This document shows, piece by piece, positions 1-9,318 of a stretch of 64,000 nt of DNA; position 1 is the first letter of the stretch, and each line of letters starts with the position of its first letter. The stretch is from Acetobacter thailandicus (GTDB taxonomy: Bacteria > Pseudomonadota > Alphaproteobacteria > Acetobacterales > Acetobacteraceae), in the NCBI RefSeq assembly GCF_011516655.1, contig NZ_WOSV01000002.1, forward strand, positions 124,001 through 188,000, written 5' to 3'. The translations under genes were made by a program, and so were the position numbers. Below the pieces are notes generated by a model. It did no database searches. It saw only the letters and a list, made by a program, of their open reading frames with translations, and was not told where the DNA came from.

Positions 1-734
1 TTTTTTCAGACTAAAAAGCTGTTCTGCCATATTGAGCAGATAGCGACCGTCTCCATCAGCCATCGCCCGCAATGTCGCCCTGGCCTCTTTCGTGGCAGGC
101 AGATCGCTCTGCATTTCTGCCTCAGCACGACACAGCAGAGCCTCCATAGCTGCATCATCAAGGCGATTCAGAACTACGACCTGACAGCGCGACAACAGGG
201 CTGAATTCAGCGCAAATGAAGGGTTTTCAGTGGTTGCCCCAACCAGCACAACAGTACCATCTTCAACCACGGGCAGAAAACCGTCCTGCTGAGCACGGTT
301 AAAACGATGTATTTCATCGACAAAGAGCAGCGTGCTCCGCCCGCCCTCAGCTATATGCCGGGCCTGCTCAAATGTTTTTTTAAGGTCAGCGACACCTGAA
401 AAAACAGCAGAAAGCTGCATAAACCTGAAACCACCTGCCTGCGCCAGCAAACGCGCGATGGTTGTTTTACCAACACCTGGACCACCCCACAGAATAAGAC
501 TGGAGAGAGAGCCGCGCTCAAGCATACCCCGAAGAGAGCCATCAGCTCCCAGCAGATGATCCTGCCCGACCACATCTTCCAGCTTTTTTGGGCGCAGGCG
601 ATCGGCCAGCGGCTGCGCAGGAGCAGACCGGCCGGACGACCGCTCTACCCCGGCTGACACCGAAGGCCCGGCCTCAGGAGCTGCCTGACCAAATAAATCC
701 TGCGGCATGGATGATGCGCTCTGCTCTGCCATAT
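1..734 (-). CDS. rarA: Replication-associated recombination protein A (RarA/MgsA AAA+ ATPase), 3' end beyond window
   Basis: AAA+ ATPase of the clamp-loader type that acts at stalled replication forks. About 244 N-terminal residues are visible; the C-terminal part lies beyond base 1. The visible part has a variable N-terminus, then LRPKKLEDVVGQDHLLG, Walker A GGPGVGKTT, Walker B LLFVDEIHRFNRAQQDGFLP (the HRFN signature of the RarA/WRNIP1 family) and sensor 1 VGATTENPSF. I chose the ATG at 734, preceded by AGAGGAT; an in-frame ATG at 710 is possible. It is the last visible gene of a minus-strand run ubiA-lolA-rarA, 75 bases after lolA. The assignment is firm; only the missing end is unseen. 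Confidence 0.93.
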
Positions 735-809
735 CCTCTTATCCTGCACCTGCCTGCCTGTACACGAGATGTGTATCAGACAAGAGCTGTGCCTTAACTA
801 TCATAAAAA

Positions 810-1538
810 TTACTCTTCCGGCTGAGCCGGAAGTGTGAAGAGATCAGACGATACAGGCAGGTTTTTCTGCATATCTGATAATGTGACATGGGTTTCGTGC
901 CCCTGTGCATCGAGCACACTCCATGAACTTAAAGAAACCGGCTTTTCATTAAATACCAGAGTGAGGCTGCCATCCTGCGGAGAAGAGGTGCGCACGACTG
1001 ACACCTGGATCTGCCCTCCCTCTGCGTGGAAACCTGTCACCGTCACACCATCAGAGAAACTGATATGCCTGCCCAGCAATAACCCAAGGGGAGTACGCTC
1101 AACCGGGATCACTGTGGTCTGATCGAGCTGATTATCCCGAAAAACGATTTTATTGTCATTTGCCACCATCAGAATCGGAGAGGGCGGATCATACGCCAGG
1201 CGCATCTGTCCCGGACGCTTAACCCATATTGTGCCTGAAGATATTTTTCCCTCACCATCAACCTGCTGCATATGCGCCTTAAATGTTGAGGTGCTGTTCA
1301 TCACGCTTTCTATACGCGCGAGCCAGGCCCGGTCTGCCGCTGTCAGCGGAGCAGCCTGCACCTCATCACCTGCGCTGCTACTTCTTACGGAAGAAGCCAC
1401 CGGCGACTGCGCATATGCCACATCACCAGCTGCTCCGCAGCCGGCCAGCATCAGGAGGGACAATAAAAAGCGATAATGAACCTGTTTCATATGTATATGC
1501 TTCATCCCGGTTATGGTGCTGATCTTAGCCTGAGACAT
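810..1538 (-). CDS. lolA: Outer-membrane lipoprotein carrier protein LolA-like
   Basis: Periplasmic chaperone family that carries lipoproteins from LolCDE to the outer membrane. The chain has an N-terminal signal region, then a LolA-type beta-sheet body: the segment around WVKRPGQMRLAYDPPSP is typical, as is the NDNKIVFRDNQLDQTTVIP strand pair. Several starts are possible (ATG at 1538, 1505 or 1490) and none has a clear ribosome site; the one at 1490 gives the cleanest signal peptide. The signal region contains a lipobox-like LAGC and, slightly later, a signal peptidase I-like site VAYA. Classical LolA is soluble, so which is used matters. It lies 12 bases after ubiA and is probably cotranscribed. 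Confidence 0.82.
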   Translation of the reverse strand: MSQAKISTITGMKHIHMKQVHYRFLLSLLMLAGCGAAGDVAYAQSPVASSVRSSSAGDEVQAAPLTAADRAWLARIESVMNSTSTFKAHMQQVDGEGKISSGTIWVKRPGQMRLAYDPPSPILMVANDNKIVFRDNQLDQTTVIPVERTPLGLLLGRHISFSDGVTVTGFHAEGGQIQVSVVRTSSPQDGSLTLVFNEKPVSLSSWSVLDAQGHETHVTLSDMQKNLPVSSDLFTLPAQPEE

Positions 1539-1550
1539 CAGTCTGTTATT

Positions 1551-2474
1551 TTACGCTGAAAGCGCCCCTGCAAGCAGTGCCAGCGCTACAGTAATACCAA
1601 TTTCACGATTAAACCGAAACTGTGCAAGACACAGAACCGGATTATGCGGGCTTACGCTCCAGCCCTGACGTACCATAAGCGCCACAGGCAGCACAGCAAG
1701 CGGCCAGAATGCCGGGCCGGTGTGAGACAACACTCCAGCAACTGCAAGCAATACTGCGCTGATACCATAACATGTTACGATAAACCCGCGGGCTTTATTG
1801 ACCCACAGGCGCGAGGTCGATTTTACACCAATACGCGCATCATCTTCCATATCCTGGAAGCCATAAATTGTATCAAAGCCAAGCTGCCAGAAGATTGTCG
1901 CCGCATAAAGAGCCGCCTGCGCCCAGGACAATTGCCCGGCGGCGGCGGCGTATCCCATTGGCGCACCAAATCCAAAGGTAAAGCCCATAACGAGCTGAGG
2001 CCACCAGGTAAAACGTTTAGCCAGCGGATAGAGTGCGACCAGTATAAGAGAGGAAGCACCAAGAAGCCATGAAAGGCGATTCAGCTGAAGTAAAACACCA
2101 AGACCTGCCAGCAGTAACAGTACAAGAAACACTGCTGCCTGCTTCATGCTCAGCGCACCTGAAGCCAGCGGCCGCCCTGCTGTGCGCGTAACCTTACGGT
2201 CGATATCGCGGTCCCACATATCATTTACGACACAGCCTGCAGCCCGCATAACCAGACTGCCAATGCCAAACAATATGATGAGACGCACACGCTCACCCAA
2301 CCCGACATGCTGCGGCAGAAGAATACCCCACACACCGGGCAAAAACAAAAGCCAGGTTCCAACAGGGCGGTCAAGCCGTGCCAGCAAAGCATAAGGGCGC
2401 AGTGACGGCGGCAGATACGCTATCCACCCTGTCGTTTTAATATCGGTATGGGAAGACCCTGCTGAAACAGACAC
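1551..2474 (-). CDS. ubiA: 4-hydroxybenzoate polyprenyltransferase UbiA
   Basis: Membrane prenyltransferase attaching the polyprenyl tail to 4-hydroxybenzoate in ubiquinone synthesis. Both Mg-diphosphate motifs of the UbiA family are visible: NDMWDRDIDRKVTRTAGRPL in the first half and the second Asp motif in GFQDMEDDARIGVKSTS. Hydrophobic segments around them match a protein with eight to nine membrane helices, and 307 residues is close to the family norm. The start is a GTG at 2474 with AGGATT upstream. The gene diverges from rsmE and probably heads a transcript running into lolA. Ubiquinone supply fits the strictly respiratory metabolism expected of acetic acid bacteria. Confidence 0.95.
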   Translation of the reverse strand: MSVSAGSSHTDIKTTGWIAYLPPSLRPYALLARLDRPVGTWLLFLPGVWGILLPQHVGLGERVRLIILFGIGSLVMRAAGCVVNDMWDRDIDRKVTRTAGRPLASGALSMKQAAVFLVLLLLAGLGVLLQLNRLSWLLGASSLILVALYPLAKRFTWWPQLVMGFTFGFGAPMGYAAAAGQLSWAQAALYAATIFWQLGFDTIYGFQDMEDDARIGVKSTSRLWVNKARGFIVTCYGISAVLLAVAGVLSHTGPAFWPLAVLPVALMVRQGWSVSPHNPVLCLAQFRFNREIGITVALALLAGALSA

Positions 2475-2603
2475 GAAACGCTTTAATCCTCAGGCTGGTT
2501 TTTAAAGGATGAAAGAGGTATGCCACAAATATCACCAGAGCACGAAGCCCTTATACTCAACAAAGCCTCCTTCAGTGTCCACTTTGCATCCGTTCAGGAA
2601 GCC

Positions 2604-3368
2604 ATGAACAGCTATATTCACCTCCCCCGCCTCTATCTGACACCCTCACCCCAGCAGCCCGCCGGAGCAGGCGCACAGTTTTTGCTCGACCCGGCACAAG
2701 CCCGCTACCTTGGTACGGTTTTACGTAAGAAAAGCGGAGATTCCCTGCGGGTTTTTAATGCAGAAGCCGGCGAGTGGCGCGCCGTTATCAGCACACTGAA
2801 CAAAGACAAAGGGGGCTTTGTGCTCGAAGAGCAAATGCACCCCCCGCACACTCAACCAGAACGCACTCTTGTTTTTGCCTTGCTTAAACGTGATGCAACC
2901 GATCTGGTCATCCGTATGGGAACCGAGCTGGGGGTAACGCATTTTCAGCCAGTTATTACCGAACGCACCAACACCCACCGTGCCAATACAGACCGGCTGA
3001 ATTCTATTGCCCGCGAGGCTGCAGAACAATGCGAGCGCCTTGACCTGCCTCTGGTTGCTGAACCCTGCCCGCTGACCTCTCTCCTTGCCTCGTGGCCTTC
3101 TGATAAAAATCTGTTCGCAGCCATTGAGCGCACCGAAGATCGTGCACCTGGCGCCTCTTTACAGCTTACAGCTGCCCGCGCAGGTGATGGCCTTCTCATC
3201 GGGCCGGAAGGCGGACTAAGCGATGCAGAATGTCAGATGCTGCTTGGTCGCACTTTTGTTACGCCTGTCTCTCTTGGTAAGCTTGTGTTAAGAGCTGATA
3301 CAGCTGTGGTATCTGGCCTGACACTTATGAGCACCCTCTTGCGCTCAGCGCAGGATCAGTCACTATAG
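2604..3368 (+). CDS. rsmE: 16S rRNA (uracil(1498)-N(3))-methyltransferase RsmE
   Basis: SAM-dependent SPOUT-class methyltransferase that methylates U1498 in 16S rRNA. An N-terminal PUA-like segment (YLGTVLRKKSGDSLRVFN) precedes the knotted SPOUT domain. Its signature sequences are visible: GTELGVTHFQPVITERTN, the cofactor loop LLIGPEGGLSDAE, and the trailing LGKLVLRADTAVVSGL. The reading frame is open from 2520, but I prefer the ATG at 2604. It has AGGA five bases upstream and begins MNSYIHLPRLYL, giving 254 residues, the usual length. It lies divergent from ubiA and 55 bases before gshA. Confidence 0.93.
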   Translation: MNSYIHLPRLYLTPSPQQPAGAGAQFLLDPAQARYLGTVLRKKSGDSLRVFNAEAGEWRAVISTLNKDKGGFVLEEQMHPPHTQPERTLVFALLKRDATDLVIRMGTELGVTHFQPVITERTNTHRANTDRLNSIAREAAEQCERLDLPLVAEPCPLTSLLASWPSDKNLFAAIERTEDRAPGASLQLTAARAGDGLLIGPEGGLSDAECQMLLGRTFVTPVSLGKLVLRADTAVVSGLTLMSTLLRSAQDQSL

Positions 3369-3423
3369 TCTTTTTACCCGTTTGCGCACTTTCATAAGTT
3401 TACCTAACAAACAGTGAGCCCTT

Positions 3424-4851
3424 ATGCCTGTTGACCAAGATAATACTGTGCCCGCCCGCTCTGTTTCACAGCTGGCTGAAGTTCTGGCCAAAGGCTGCAA
3501 GCCGCGCGACCTCTGGCGCATTGGTACAGAGCATGAGAAATTTGGCTTTGTTCGCCCTGAAGCTGTAAGCGGTGATGCTGCCCCGCAGGCAGGCAGAGTA
3601 GCTTACAGCAGCCCGCCTTATACCCCCGCAGGCATTGAAGATATGCTTACCGGCGTGCAGGCCAGTGAACCTGACAACTGGAAGCCTGTTCTCGATGCCG
3701 GAAAAATTATTGGCCTGACAGGGCAGAATGCCGCCAGAGGCTCTGCCATATCGCTTGAGCCGGCCGGCCAGTTCGAACTGTCTGGTGCACCGCTGGAAAC
3801 ACTGCATCAGACAGCGCAGGAACTCAGTGAACATTATGAAACTGTACGCCCGCTGGCGCGCAGGCTGGGTCTTGGCTTCTCCCCTCTGGGCTTTCACCCG
3901 ACAGCGTCACGGGCTGACCTGCCGTGGATGCCCAAATCACGCTACAACATCATGAAAAACTACATGCCCAAAGTCGGAACAATGGGCCTGGATATGATGC
4001 AGCGCACCTGCACTGTGCAGGTTAACCTTGATTTTGGCTCTGAGCAGGACATGGTGCGCAAAATGCAGGTTGCCATGGCGTTACAGCCGGTTGCAACCGC
4101 TCTGTTTGCGAACTCACCGTTTGTCGAGGGCAAAGCTACAAAATTCCTCTCCAACCGTGCGAGAGCATGGACTGACACTGATAATGCCCGTGCCGGCATG
4201 CCAGCCTGTGTCTTTTCAGACAATTTCAGCTTTGAAAGCTACGTTGAGTGGGCGCTTGACGTGCCAATGTATTTCATTATGCGTGATGGCAAAATGCGTG
4301 ATGTGTCAGGCCGCTCTTTCCGTGCATGGATGAACGGAGACCGCCAGGATGGTCTGGAGGATGTCACCCCGACCCTCAGTGACTTTGAAGACCACCTGAC
4401 AACAGCTTTCCCTGATGTCCGTCTTAAACAGTTCCTGGAAATGCGTGGTGCAGATGCCGGTTCACAGGAAATGATGCTCGCTCAGTCTGCCCTGTGGGTT
4501 GGCCTGCTCTATGATGACGCAGCCCTTGAATCAGCCTATGAGCTGGTCAAAATGCGCCCATGGGAGGATTACGTGAAGATGAGAGCTCTTGTGCCTGCAC
4601 AGGCTCTCGACACGCCGTGGGGTGAAGGAACTGTACGTGACCTGGCTGCACAGATGATTGCCATTGCAATGGATGGCCTCCAGGCCAGAGGCAACGTGGA
4701 TGAAGAAAGCGGCGTCGATGAATGGGTTTATCTCTCACCACTGACCTCTCTGGTCGCCGGGGCACCCACACAGGCTGAACGCTGGCTTGAGCGTTACTAC
4801 GGAGCCTGGATGGGTGATGTCAGCCGCATCTTCCTCGAAAGTGAAATCTGA
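3424..4851 (+). CDS. gshA: Glutamate-cysteine ligase (plant/proteobacterial type)
   Basis: Catalyses the first step of glutathione synthesis, joining L-glutamate and L-cysteine with ATP. The sequence is of the plant-like class used by many Alphaproteobacteria rather than the E. coli class. It opens with an RIGTEHEKFGFVRPE segment, and carries ISLEPAGQFELSGAPLETLH and MQRTCTVQVNLDFGSEQDMV, both characteristic of the GCS2-like fold. Length (475 residues) is normal for the family. The stop codon ends at 4851 and the stop of the convergent transporter begins at 4852, so there is no space between the two genes. Cytoplasmic; no partner genes of the pathway are in this window. Confidence 0.94.
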   Translation: MPVDQDNTVPARSVSQLAEVLAKGCKPRDLWRIGTEHEKFGFVRPEAVSGDAAPQAGRVAYSSPPYTPAGIEDMLTGVQASEPDNWKPVLDAGKIIGLTGQNAARGSAISLEPAGQFELSGAPLETLHQTAQELSEHYETVRPLARRLGLGFSPLGFHPTASRADLPWMPKSRYNIMKNYMPKVGTMGLDMMQRTCTVQVNLDFGSEQDMVRKMQVAMALQPVATALFANSPFVEGKATKFLSNRARAWTDTDNARAGMPACVFSDNFSFESYVEWALDVPMYFIMRDGKMRDVSGRSFRAWMNGDRQDGLEDVTPTLSDFEDHLTTAFPDVRLKQFLEMRGADAGSQEMMLAQSALWVGLLYDDAALESAYELVKMRPWEDYVKMRALVPAQALDTPWGEGTVRDLAAQMIAIAMDGLQARGNVDEESGVDEWVYLSPLTSLVAGAPTQAERWLERYYGAWMGDVSRIFLESEI

Positions 4852-6246
4852 CTACCTTTTTTTTGTTAAAAGACGACTTGCACTTAACGCTGCGGCCAGA
4901 AGCGCGACACAGGCCGCAGCAAGCAGACAGGCATGAGTGCCATTGCTTAAAAACTGTGCAAAAAATGCGGCAACACCCATAGCACCAAATGTCTGCCCGG
5001 CCTGCCGCGCAACCTGCACCATACCACTTGCACCACCAGCCCGGCCACCGGGGGCTGCAACCATCATGGCACGGTTATTGGGCGGCTGAAAAAAACCAAA
5101 CCCGTAACCAGCTATAAATATACGCCACACAATATCCCACACAGCAGGGTGTTCAGGCAGCATCCACAGGCAGAAAAAACCAAATGAGGTCATGCTCAGC
5201 CCGATGGATGACAACAACCCTGCAGACACCGTATCTGTCACCCGCCGGATAAAGGGGGCAGCACAAATAATGCCAATCGGCCAGGGGGTAATTAAAAGCC
5301 CTGTTGCGGATGGAGAAAAGCCAAGCCTGTCATGCAGCATAAAAGGCATTGAAACGATAAAAAAGTTAGAGGCCACAAAACCACAAAAACCTGTAAGAAA
5401 CGCTACGGTAAACTCAGGCTTCTTTAACAGATCAACCGGAAAAATCGGATGAAGCACATCAGCTTCATGGATCACCAGCAGCACCCCGGCAAGAATACCA
5501 GCAGCAAGCAAACCGCAGGAGAGAAGAATGTTCTCCTGATGCGCCAGACCGTCGCCCCCCATCACAATGGCGCCAAAAAAGACAACACATAAAAAGCTGC
5601 CCGTAAGGTCAGGGTTTTTACCACTGCGTGGCACATCAGGCAGAGCAATAAACGCCATTATAAGTGCTGCAATGCCAAGCGGGAGATTAATCCAGAACAG
5701 CCATGGCCATGACGCTACGCTCAGAATAGCCGCAGCAGCCGTTGGCCCCAGGGCAACCCCTACCGCTACAACCACACCATTCAGCGCAATGCCCCGCCCT
5801 ATTTCAGCGTGGGGGTAAATAAAGCGAATGAGAGCAATATTTACGCTCATGATACAGGCACCGCCAATGCCCTGCACAGCACGGGACACAGCCAGCACAG
5901 GCAATGATGTTGCCGTAGCACACAACACGGACGAGGCCATAAATATGACAATACCGACCTGACACAGACGGGCAAACCCCACCCTGCTTCCCAGTGCTGC
6001 CAGAGGCAGAAGAGAAACCAGGCTGGAGAGCTGATAAGCATTAACCACCCAGATAGCTGATGAAGCTGAGGATTTCAGATCTGTTGCAATATTGGGCAAA
6101 GCCACATTGGCAATTGCATAATCAAGAAGGGATAAAAGAACCGAGAGTGACACAGCAAGCACGGCGAGCGTACGCGCCGACCCATAAAGTCCCTGCCTCT
6201 CTTCACCTGATGACACCAGCTGAGGTCTTTGCACAGTTTCAACCAT
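4852..6246 (-). CDS. MFS transporter, DHA2 (14-helix, EmrB/QacA-type) drug exporter
   Basis: Proton-coupled exporter of the major facilitator superfamily in the inner membrane. Helix 1 carries LLDYAIANVALPNIATDL, where the acidic residue and the NVALPxI pattern are diagnostic for DHA2 proteins. It is followed by IWVVNAYQLSS and, later, the antiporter motif C-like stretch GVALGPTAAAAILS, SWPWLFWINLPLG. About 14 hydrophobic segments fit within 464 residues. The substrate cannot be read from the sequence. It resembles the exporter at 53056-54441 (same WPWLF-NLPIG region), so the two are paralogues. The gene stands alone, convergent with gshA. Confidence 0.85.
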   Translation of the reverse strand: MVETVQRPQLVSSGEERQGLYGSARTLAVLAVSLSVLLSLLDYAIANVALPNIATDLKSSASSAIWVVNAYQLSSLVSLLPLAALGSRVGFARLCQVGIVIFMASSVLCATATSLPVLAVSRAVQGIGGACIMSVNIALIRFIYPHAEIGRGIALNGVVVAVGVALGPTAAAAILSVASWPWLFWINLPLGIAALIMAFIALPDVPRSGKNPDLTGSFLCVVFFGAIVMGGDGLAHQENILLSCGLLAAGILAGVLLVIHEADVLHPIFPVDLLKKPEFTVAFLTGFCGFVASNFFIVSMPFMLHDRLGFSPSATGLLITPWPIGIICAAPFIRRVTDTVSAGLLSSIGLSMTSFGFFCLWMLPEHPAVWDIVWRIFIAGYGFGFFQPPNNRAMMVAAPGGRAGGASGMVQVARQAGQTFGAMGVAAFFAQFLSNGTHACLLAAACVALLAAALSASRLLTKKR

Positions 6247-6455
6247 AGTGTGAACAAACCTCTTTATGTTTTAACACTCTCTATACGCTGTTATGCTATG
6301 TGCCACTCTTCACGACCTGGCGAAAGACCAGACTAGAATACTCCTGTTTAACCGGGCACACCTTCTGCTTCCCAAAAAGAGGAAACTATTTTAACTGCTC
6401 TTTCTTCTCTCTGATGATCTCCACTCTTGACAGAGCGGCTATATACCCATCCAAC

Positions 6456-7808
6456 ATGCCTGCTATGACACCTTTACTCGCTACCGGCCTCACCTCATCC
6501 GCCATTGTTGCTCTGATCGTGCTCATCGGCTGGGTGCGCCTTAACCCATTTATTACACTCTTTGTCGTTTCCATCGGTCTGGCAATGATAACAGGCATGC
6601 CTGCTCCTGCCGCTATCTCGTCATTCGAGGCGGGCATGGGCCATGTCCTCGGGCATGTCGCCGGCGTCATTGCAATGGGAACTATGCTTGGTAAAATTCT
6701 GGCTGAAACCGGTGGTGCTGATCAGATCGCTCTGACTATCTCGCGCATTGCCGGTAAAAAACGCCTGAGCTGGGCCATGATGGTTATAGGCCTGCTTGTG
6801 GGCCTGCCTGTTTTCTTCGAAGTCGGCTTTGTGTTGCTTATTCCGCTGGCTATGATCCTGAGCCGGCGCAATGATATTGCCCTGACACGGCTCGCCTTTC
6901 CTATGGCTGCAGCTTTATCTGTGACCCATGCGATGGTGCCGCCTCATCCTGCAACGCTGCTTGCCTGCACAGCCTACCATGCCAATACCGCACGCACCCT
7001 CTTCTGGGGGATCGTTATCGGCACACCCATCGCAGCTATTGCCGGCCCCGTTTATACCCGCCTGATTGTCCCCTGCCTCGGGCATGTGGAGCCAAGCCCT
7101 CTCGAAGATCAGTTTACTCATGCACGGGAGAGCAAGAAGCTACCTTCTTTCCTGCTCTCCAGCTTCACCCTTCTTGCTCCGGTGGCACTCATGCTGGGCG
7201 GAGCCATGGCAGATTTCATCTGGTCACAAGGTTCCTGGATTTATGATCTGCTTCATTTCCTTGGGAATATGGACATCGCCCTGCTGGTCGCGACCCTTCT
7301 GTCATTCTGGCTTCTGGGCAGTGTGTGCGGTTTTTCACGCGAGACTATTCTTCGCTTCTCTAACGAGTGCCTTGCTCCGACTGCGACCATCATGCTGCTG
7401 ATTGGCGCAGGTGGTGGCTTTGGGCGCGAACTGATCGACAGCGGGCTTTCACACGCTATTACCGACATGGCTCTTAACGTGCATGTACCCCTGATTGTTC
7501 TGGCGTGGCTCCTGGCTTTACTCGTCCGCGTTGCCACCGGCTCTGCCACAGTTGCCACCACAACGGCATCGGGCATTGTCGGACCAATACTGGCGACAAG
7601 TCATTCGGTCTCGCCTGAGCTGCTGGTGATCGTCACCGGTGCGGGCTCGGTTGGACTTAGCCTGATGAATGATGCGGGTTTCTGGCAGATGAAAGAATAT
7701 CTGGGGATGAACCTCAAACAGACACTCAAAAGCTGGACTGCGATTGAGAGCCTTATTGCTGTTCTGGGGTTAATGATCTGCTGGCCACTTTCGTGGTTTA
7801 TTCACTAA
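6456..7808 (+). CDS. Gluconate:H+ symporter family permease (GntP family)
   Basis: Inner-membrane permease of the GntP family, which imports gluconate and related sugar acids. Hydrophobic segments run throughout, with the family signatures VGLPVFFEVGFVLLIPLA and AAALSVTHAMVPPHPATLL, and near the C-terminus GSVGLSLMNDAGFWQMKEY. The frame is open from 6300, but the extra residues are not GntP-like. The ATG at 6456 gives about 450 residues, the usual length; there is no convincing ribosome site for any candidate, so the start is uncertain. Gluconate uptake fits an organism that oxidises glucose in the periplasm. Exact substrate (gluconate, 2-keto acid or similar) is not decidable here. Confidence 0.88.
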   Translation: MPAMTPLLATGLTSSAIVALIVLIGWVRLNPFITLFVVSIGLAMITGMPAPAAISSFEAGMGHVLGHVAGVIAMGTMLGKILAETGGADQIALTISRIAGKKRLSWAMMVIGLLVGLPVFFEVGFVLLIPLAMILSRRNDIALTRLAFPMAAALSVTHAMVPPHPATLLACTAYHANTARTLFWGIVIGTPIAAIAGPVYTRLIVPCLGHVEPSPLEDQFTHARESKKLPSFLLSSFTLLAPVALMLGGAMADFIWSQGSWIYDLLHFLGNMDIALLVATLLSFWLLGSVCGFSRETILRFSNECLAPTATIMLLIGAGGGFGRELIDSGLSHAITDMALNVHVPLIVLAWLLALLVRVATGSATVATTTASGIVGPILATSHSVSPELLVIVTGAGSVGLSLMNDAGFWQMKEYLGMNLKQTLKSWTAIESLIAVLGLMICWPLSWFIH

Positions 7809-7817
7809 GAGCAGAAC

Positions 7818-7840
7818 TCTGGCCGCACCAGGCGGCCAGA
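7818..7840. terminator. Hairpin between convergent gntP-like and der genes
   Basis: A 9-base-pair perfect stem (TCTGGCCGC with GCGGCCAGA) and a 5-base loop sit between two convergent stop codons. There is no good T-tract directly after it on either strand, so it may be a weak bidirectional terminator or an mRNA 3'-end stabiliser. Confidence 0.5.
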
Positions 7841-7857
7841 CAGACGTCGCTTTAAAA

Positions 7858-9318
7858 TTAACGACGCTTCTGATCAGCGTATGGGTTTTTGGTCCCACGC
7901 AGCTGAAGACGCACTGGCACACCTGGCAGATCAAACGTCTCACGCAGGCCATTAACCAGATAACGTTTATAGTCATCGGGAAGCAGTTCAGCACGGGTGC
8001 CGAACAAAATAAACGTAGGCGGGCGAGACTTTGCCTGCGTCATATAACGCAGCTTAAGACGACGACCATCAACCAGTGGTGGTGCATGACGCTCAAGCAT
8101 CCCCTCAAGCCAGCGATTCAGTGCACCGGTTGAAATACGGGCATTCCATACCGTACAGGTCTCACGTACGACAGGAAGCAATCTGCCCACACCCGCCCCC
8201 GTCAAAGCCGAGAACGTCACAACAGGTATACCACGCATCTGTGTCAGAGAGATGCTCAGACGGTCAAGAATGGCCTTGCGGGTCTCATTCCGGTCTTCAA
8301 CAGCGTCCCACTTGTTCAGTGCCAGAACACAGGCACGCCCTTCGCGTTCAATCAGGCGGGCAATCTGCAGGTCCTGCTCGTGCACTCCAAGGGTTGCATC
8401 GAGAACCAGAACAACAACCTCTGCCATTTTCAAAGCTTCAATCGAAGCTGATGTTGACATCTTCTCGAGCGATTCATCAATACGGGCTTTACGACGCAAA
8501 CCTGCCGTATCGACAATTTCAAACTCTTCGCCGTTATCATGGAGCAGAGCCGAAATAGAGTCACGAGTCAGGCCTGGCTCAGGTCCGGTAATCATCCGCT
8601 CTTCGCCCAGCAGGCAGTTCATCAGTGTCGATTTACCTGCATTGGGACGGCCAACAATAGCAATACGCACAGGACCGGGAGGCCGTTCTGGCAGAACGTA
8701 TTCCTCACCCTCTTCCGGCTGAACCTCAGGAATAATTTCCGGCTCGAACTCCGGTTCTTCTTCTGGTGGCTCTTCAGGCAGATGATCAACAATTTCGAAC
8801 ATCAGGTCAGAGAGACCTTCACCATGCTCTGCGGAAACAGGAACAGGTTCGCCAAGTCCCAGAGCATACGATTCCATAACTGAAGCCGCGCCGGAACGCC
8901 CCTCAGCTTTATTAGCTACCAGCAAAACGGGCAGGTTCTGACGACGCACCCAGCGGGCAAAATGCTGGTCAGCAGGTGTAACCCCTGCACGGGCGTCAAT
9001 GCAGAACAAAATCAGCGCAGCCTGTGCCACAGCCTCTTCAGAGGAAGTGCGCATACGCCCGAACAGCGTTTCAGGAGCGGCCTCTTCAAGACCTGCCGTA
9101 TCAATCAGGCGGACTTTACGTCCGCGGATAACAGCCAGCCCTTCCTTACGGTCACGCGTGACACCGGGGGTATCAGCAACCAGAGCCTGCCTGCGCCCTA
9201 CCAGACGATTAAAAAGCGTTGATTTACCAACATTCGGGCGACCCGCGATAACAACAACGGGTAAATCTGCGGTCGGTAAGGGTGCTACCGGGCGCATAGG
9301 TTTACGACGATCAGCCAT
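7858..9318 (-). CDS. der: Ribosome biogenesis GTPase Der (EngA)
   Basis: Essential double-domain GTPase needed for 50S ribosome maturation. Two consecutive G domains are visible: GRPNVGKSTLFN with DTPGVTRD and NKAE in the first, and GRPNAGKSTLMN with DTAGLRRKARI and NKWD in the second. A KH-like C-terminal domain follows. An acidic Pro/Glu-rich linker (about residues 190-215) joins the two, which is common in Der. I prefer the ATG at 9318, which overlaps the upstream bamB stop by 8 bases (ATGGCTGA), over the upstream in-frame ATG at 9339. It is the last gene of the yfgM-like/bamB/der operon, an order conserved in Alphaproteobacteria. Confidence 0.96.
   Translation of the reverse strand: MADRRKPMRPVAPLPTADLPVVVIAGRPNVGKSTLFNRLVGRRQALVADTPGVTRDRKEGLAVIRGRKVRLIDTAGLEEAAPETLFGRMRTSSEEAVAQAALILFCIDARAGVTPADQHFARWVRRQNLPVLLVANKAEGRSGAASVMESYALGLGEPVPVSAEHGEGLSDLMFEIVDHLPEEPPEEEPEFEPEIIPEVQPEEGEEYVLPERPPGPVRIAIVGRPNAGKSTLMNCLLGEERMITGPEPGLTRDSISALLHDNGEEFEIVDTAGLRRKARIDESLEKMSTSASIEALKMAEVVVLVLDATLGVHEQDLQIARLIEREGRACVLALNKWDAVEDRNETRKAILDRLSISLTQMRGIPVVTFSALTGAGVGRLLPVVRETCTVWNARISTGALNRWLEGMLERHAPPLVDGRRLKLRYMTQAKSRPPTFILFGTRAELLPDDYKRYLVNGLRETFDLPGVPVRLQLRGTKNPYADQKRR

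Noticed and set aside
764..785. Sequence GAGATGTGTATCAGACA resembling a Tn5 mosaic end or library adapter next to rarA
   Set aside because: Only the first ten bases match the mosaic end; the rest diverges. It lies in a normal intergenic spacer between two genes of conserved order, so chance similarity is more likely than adapter contamination or a transposon end.
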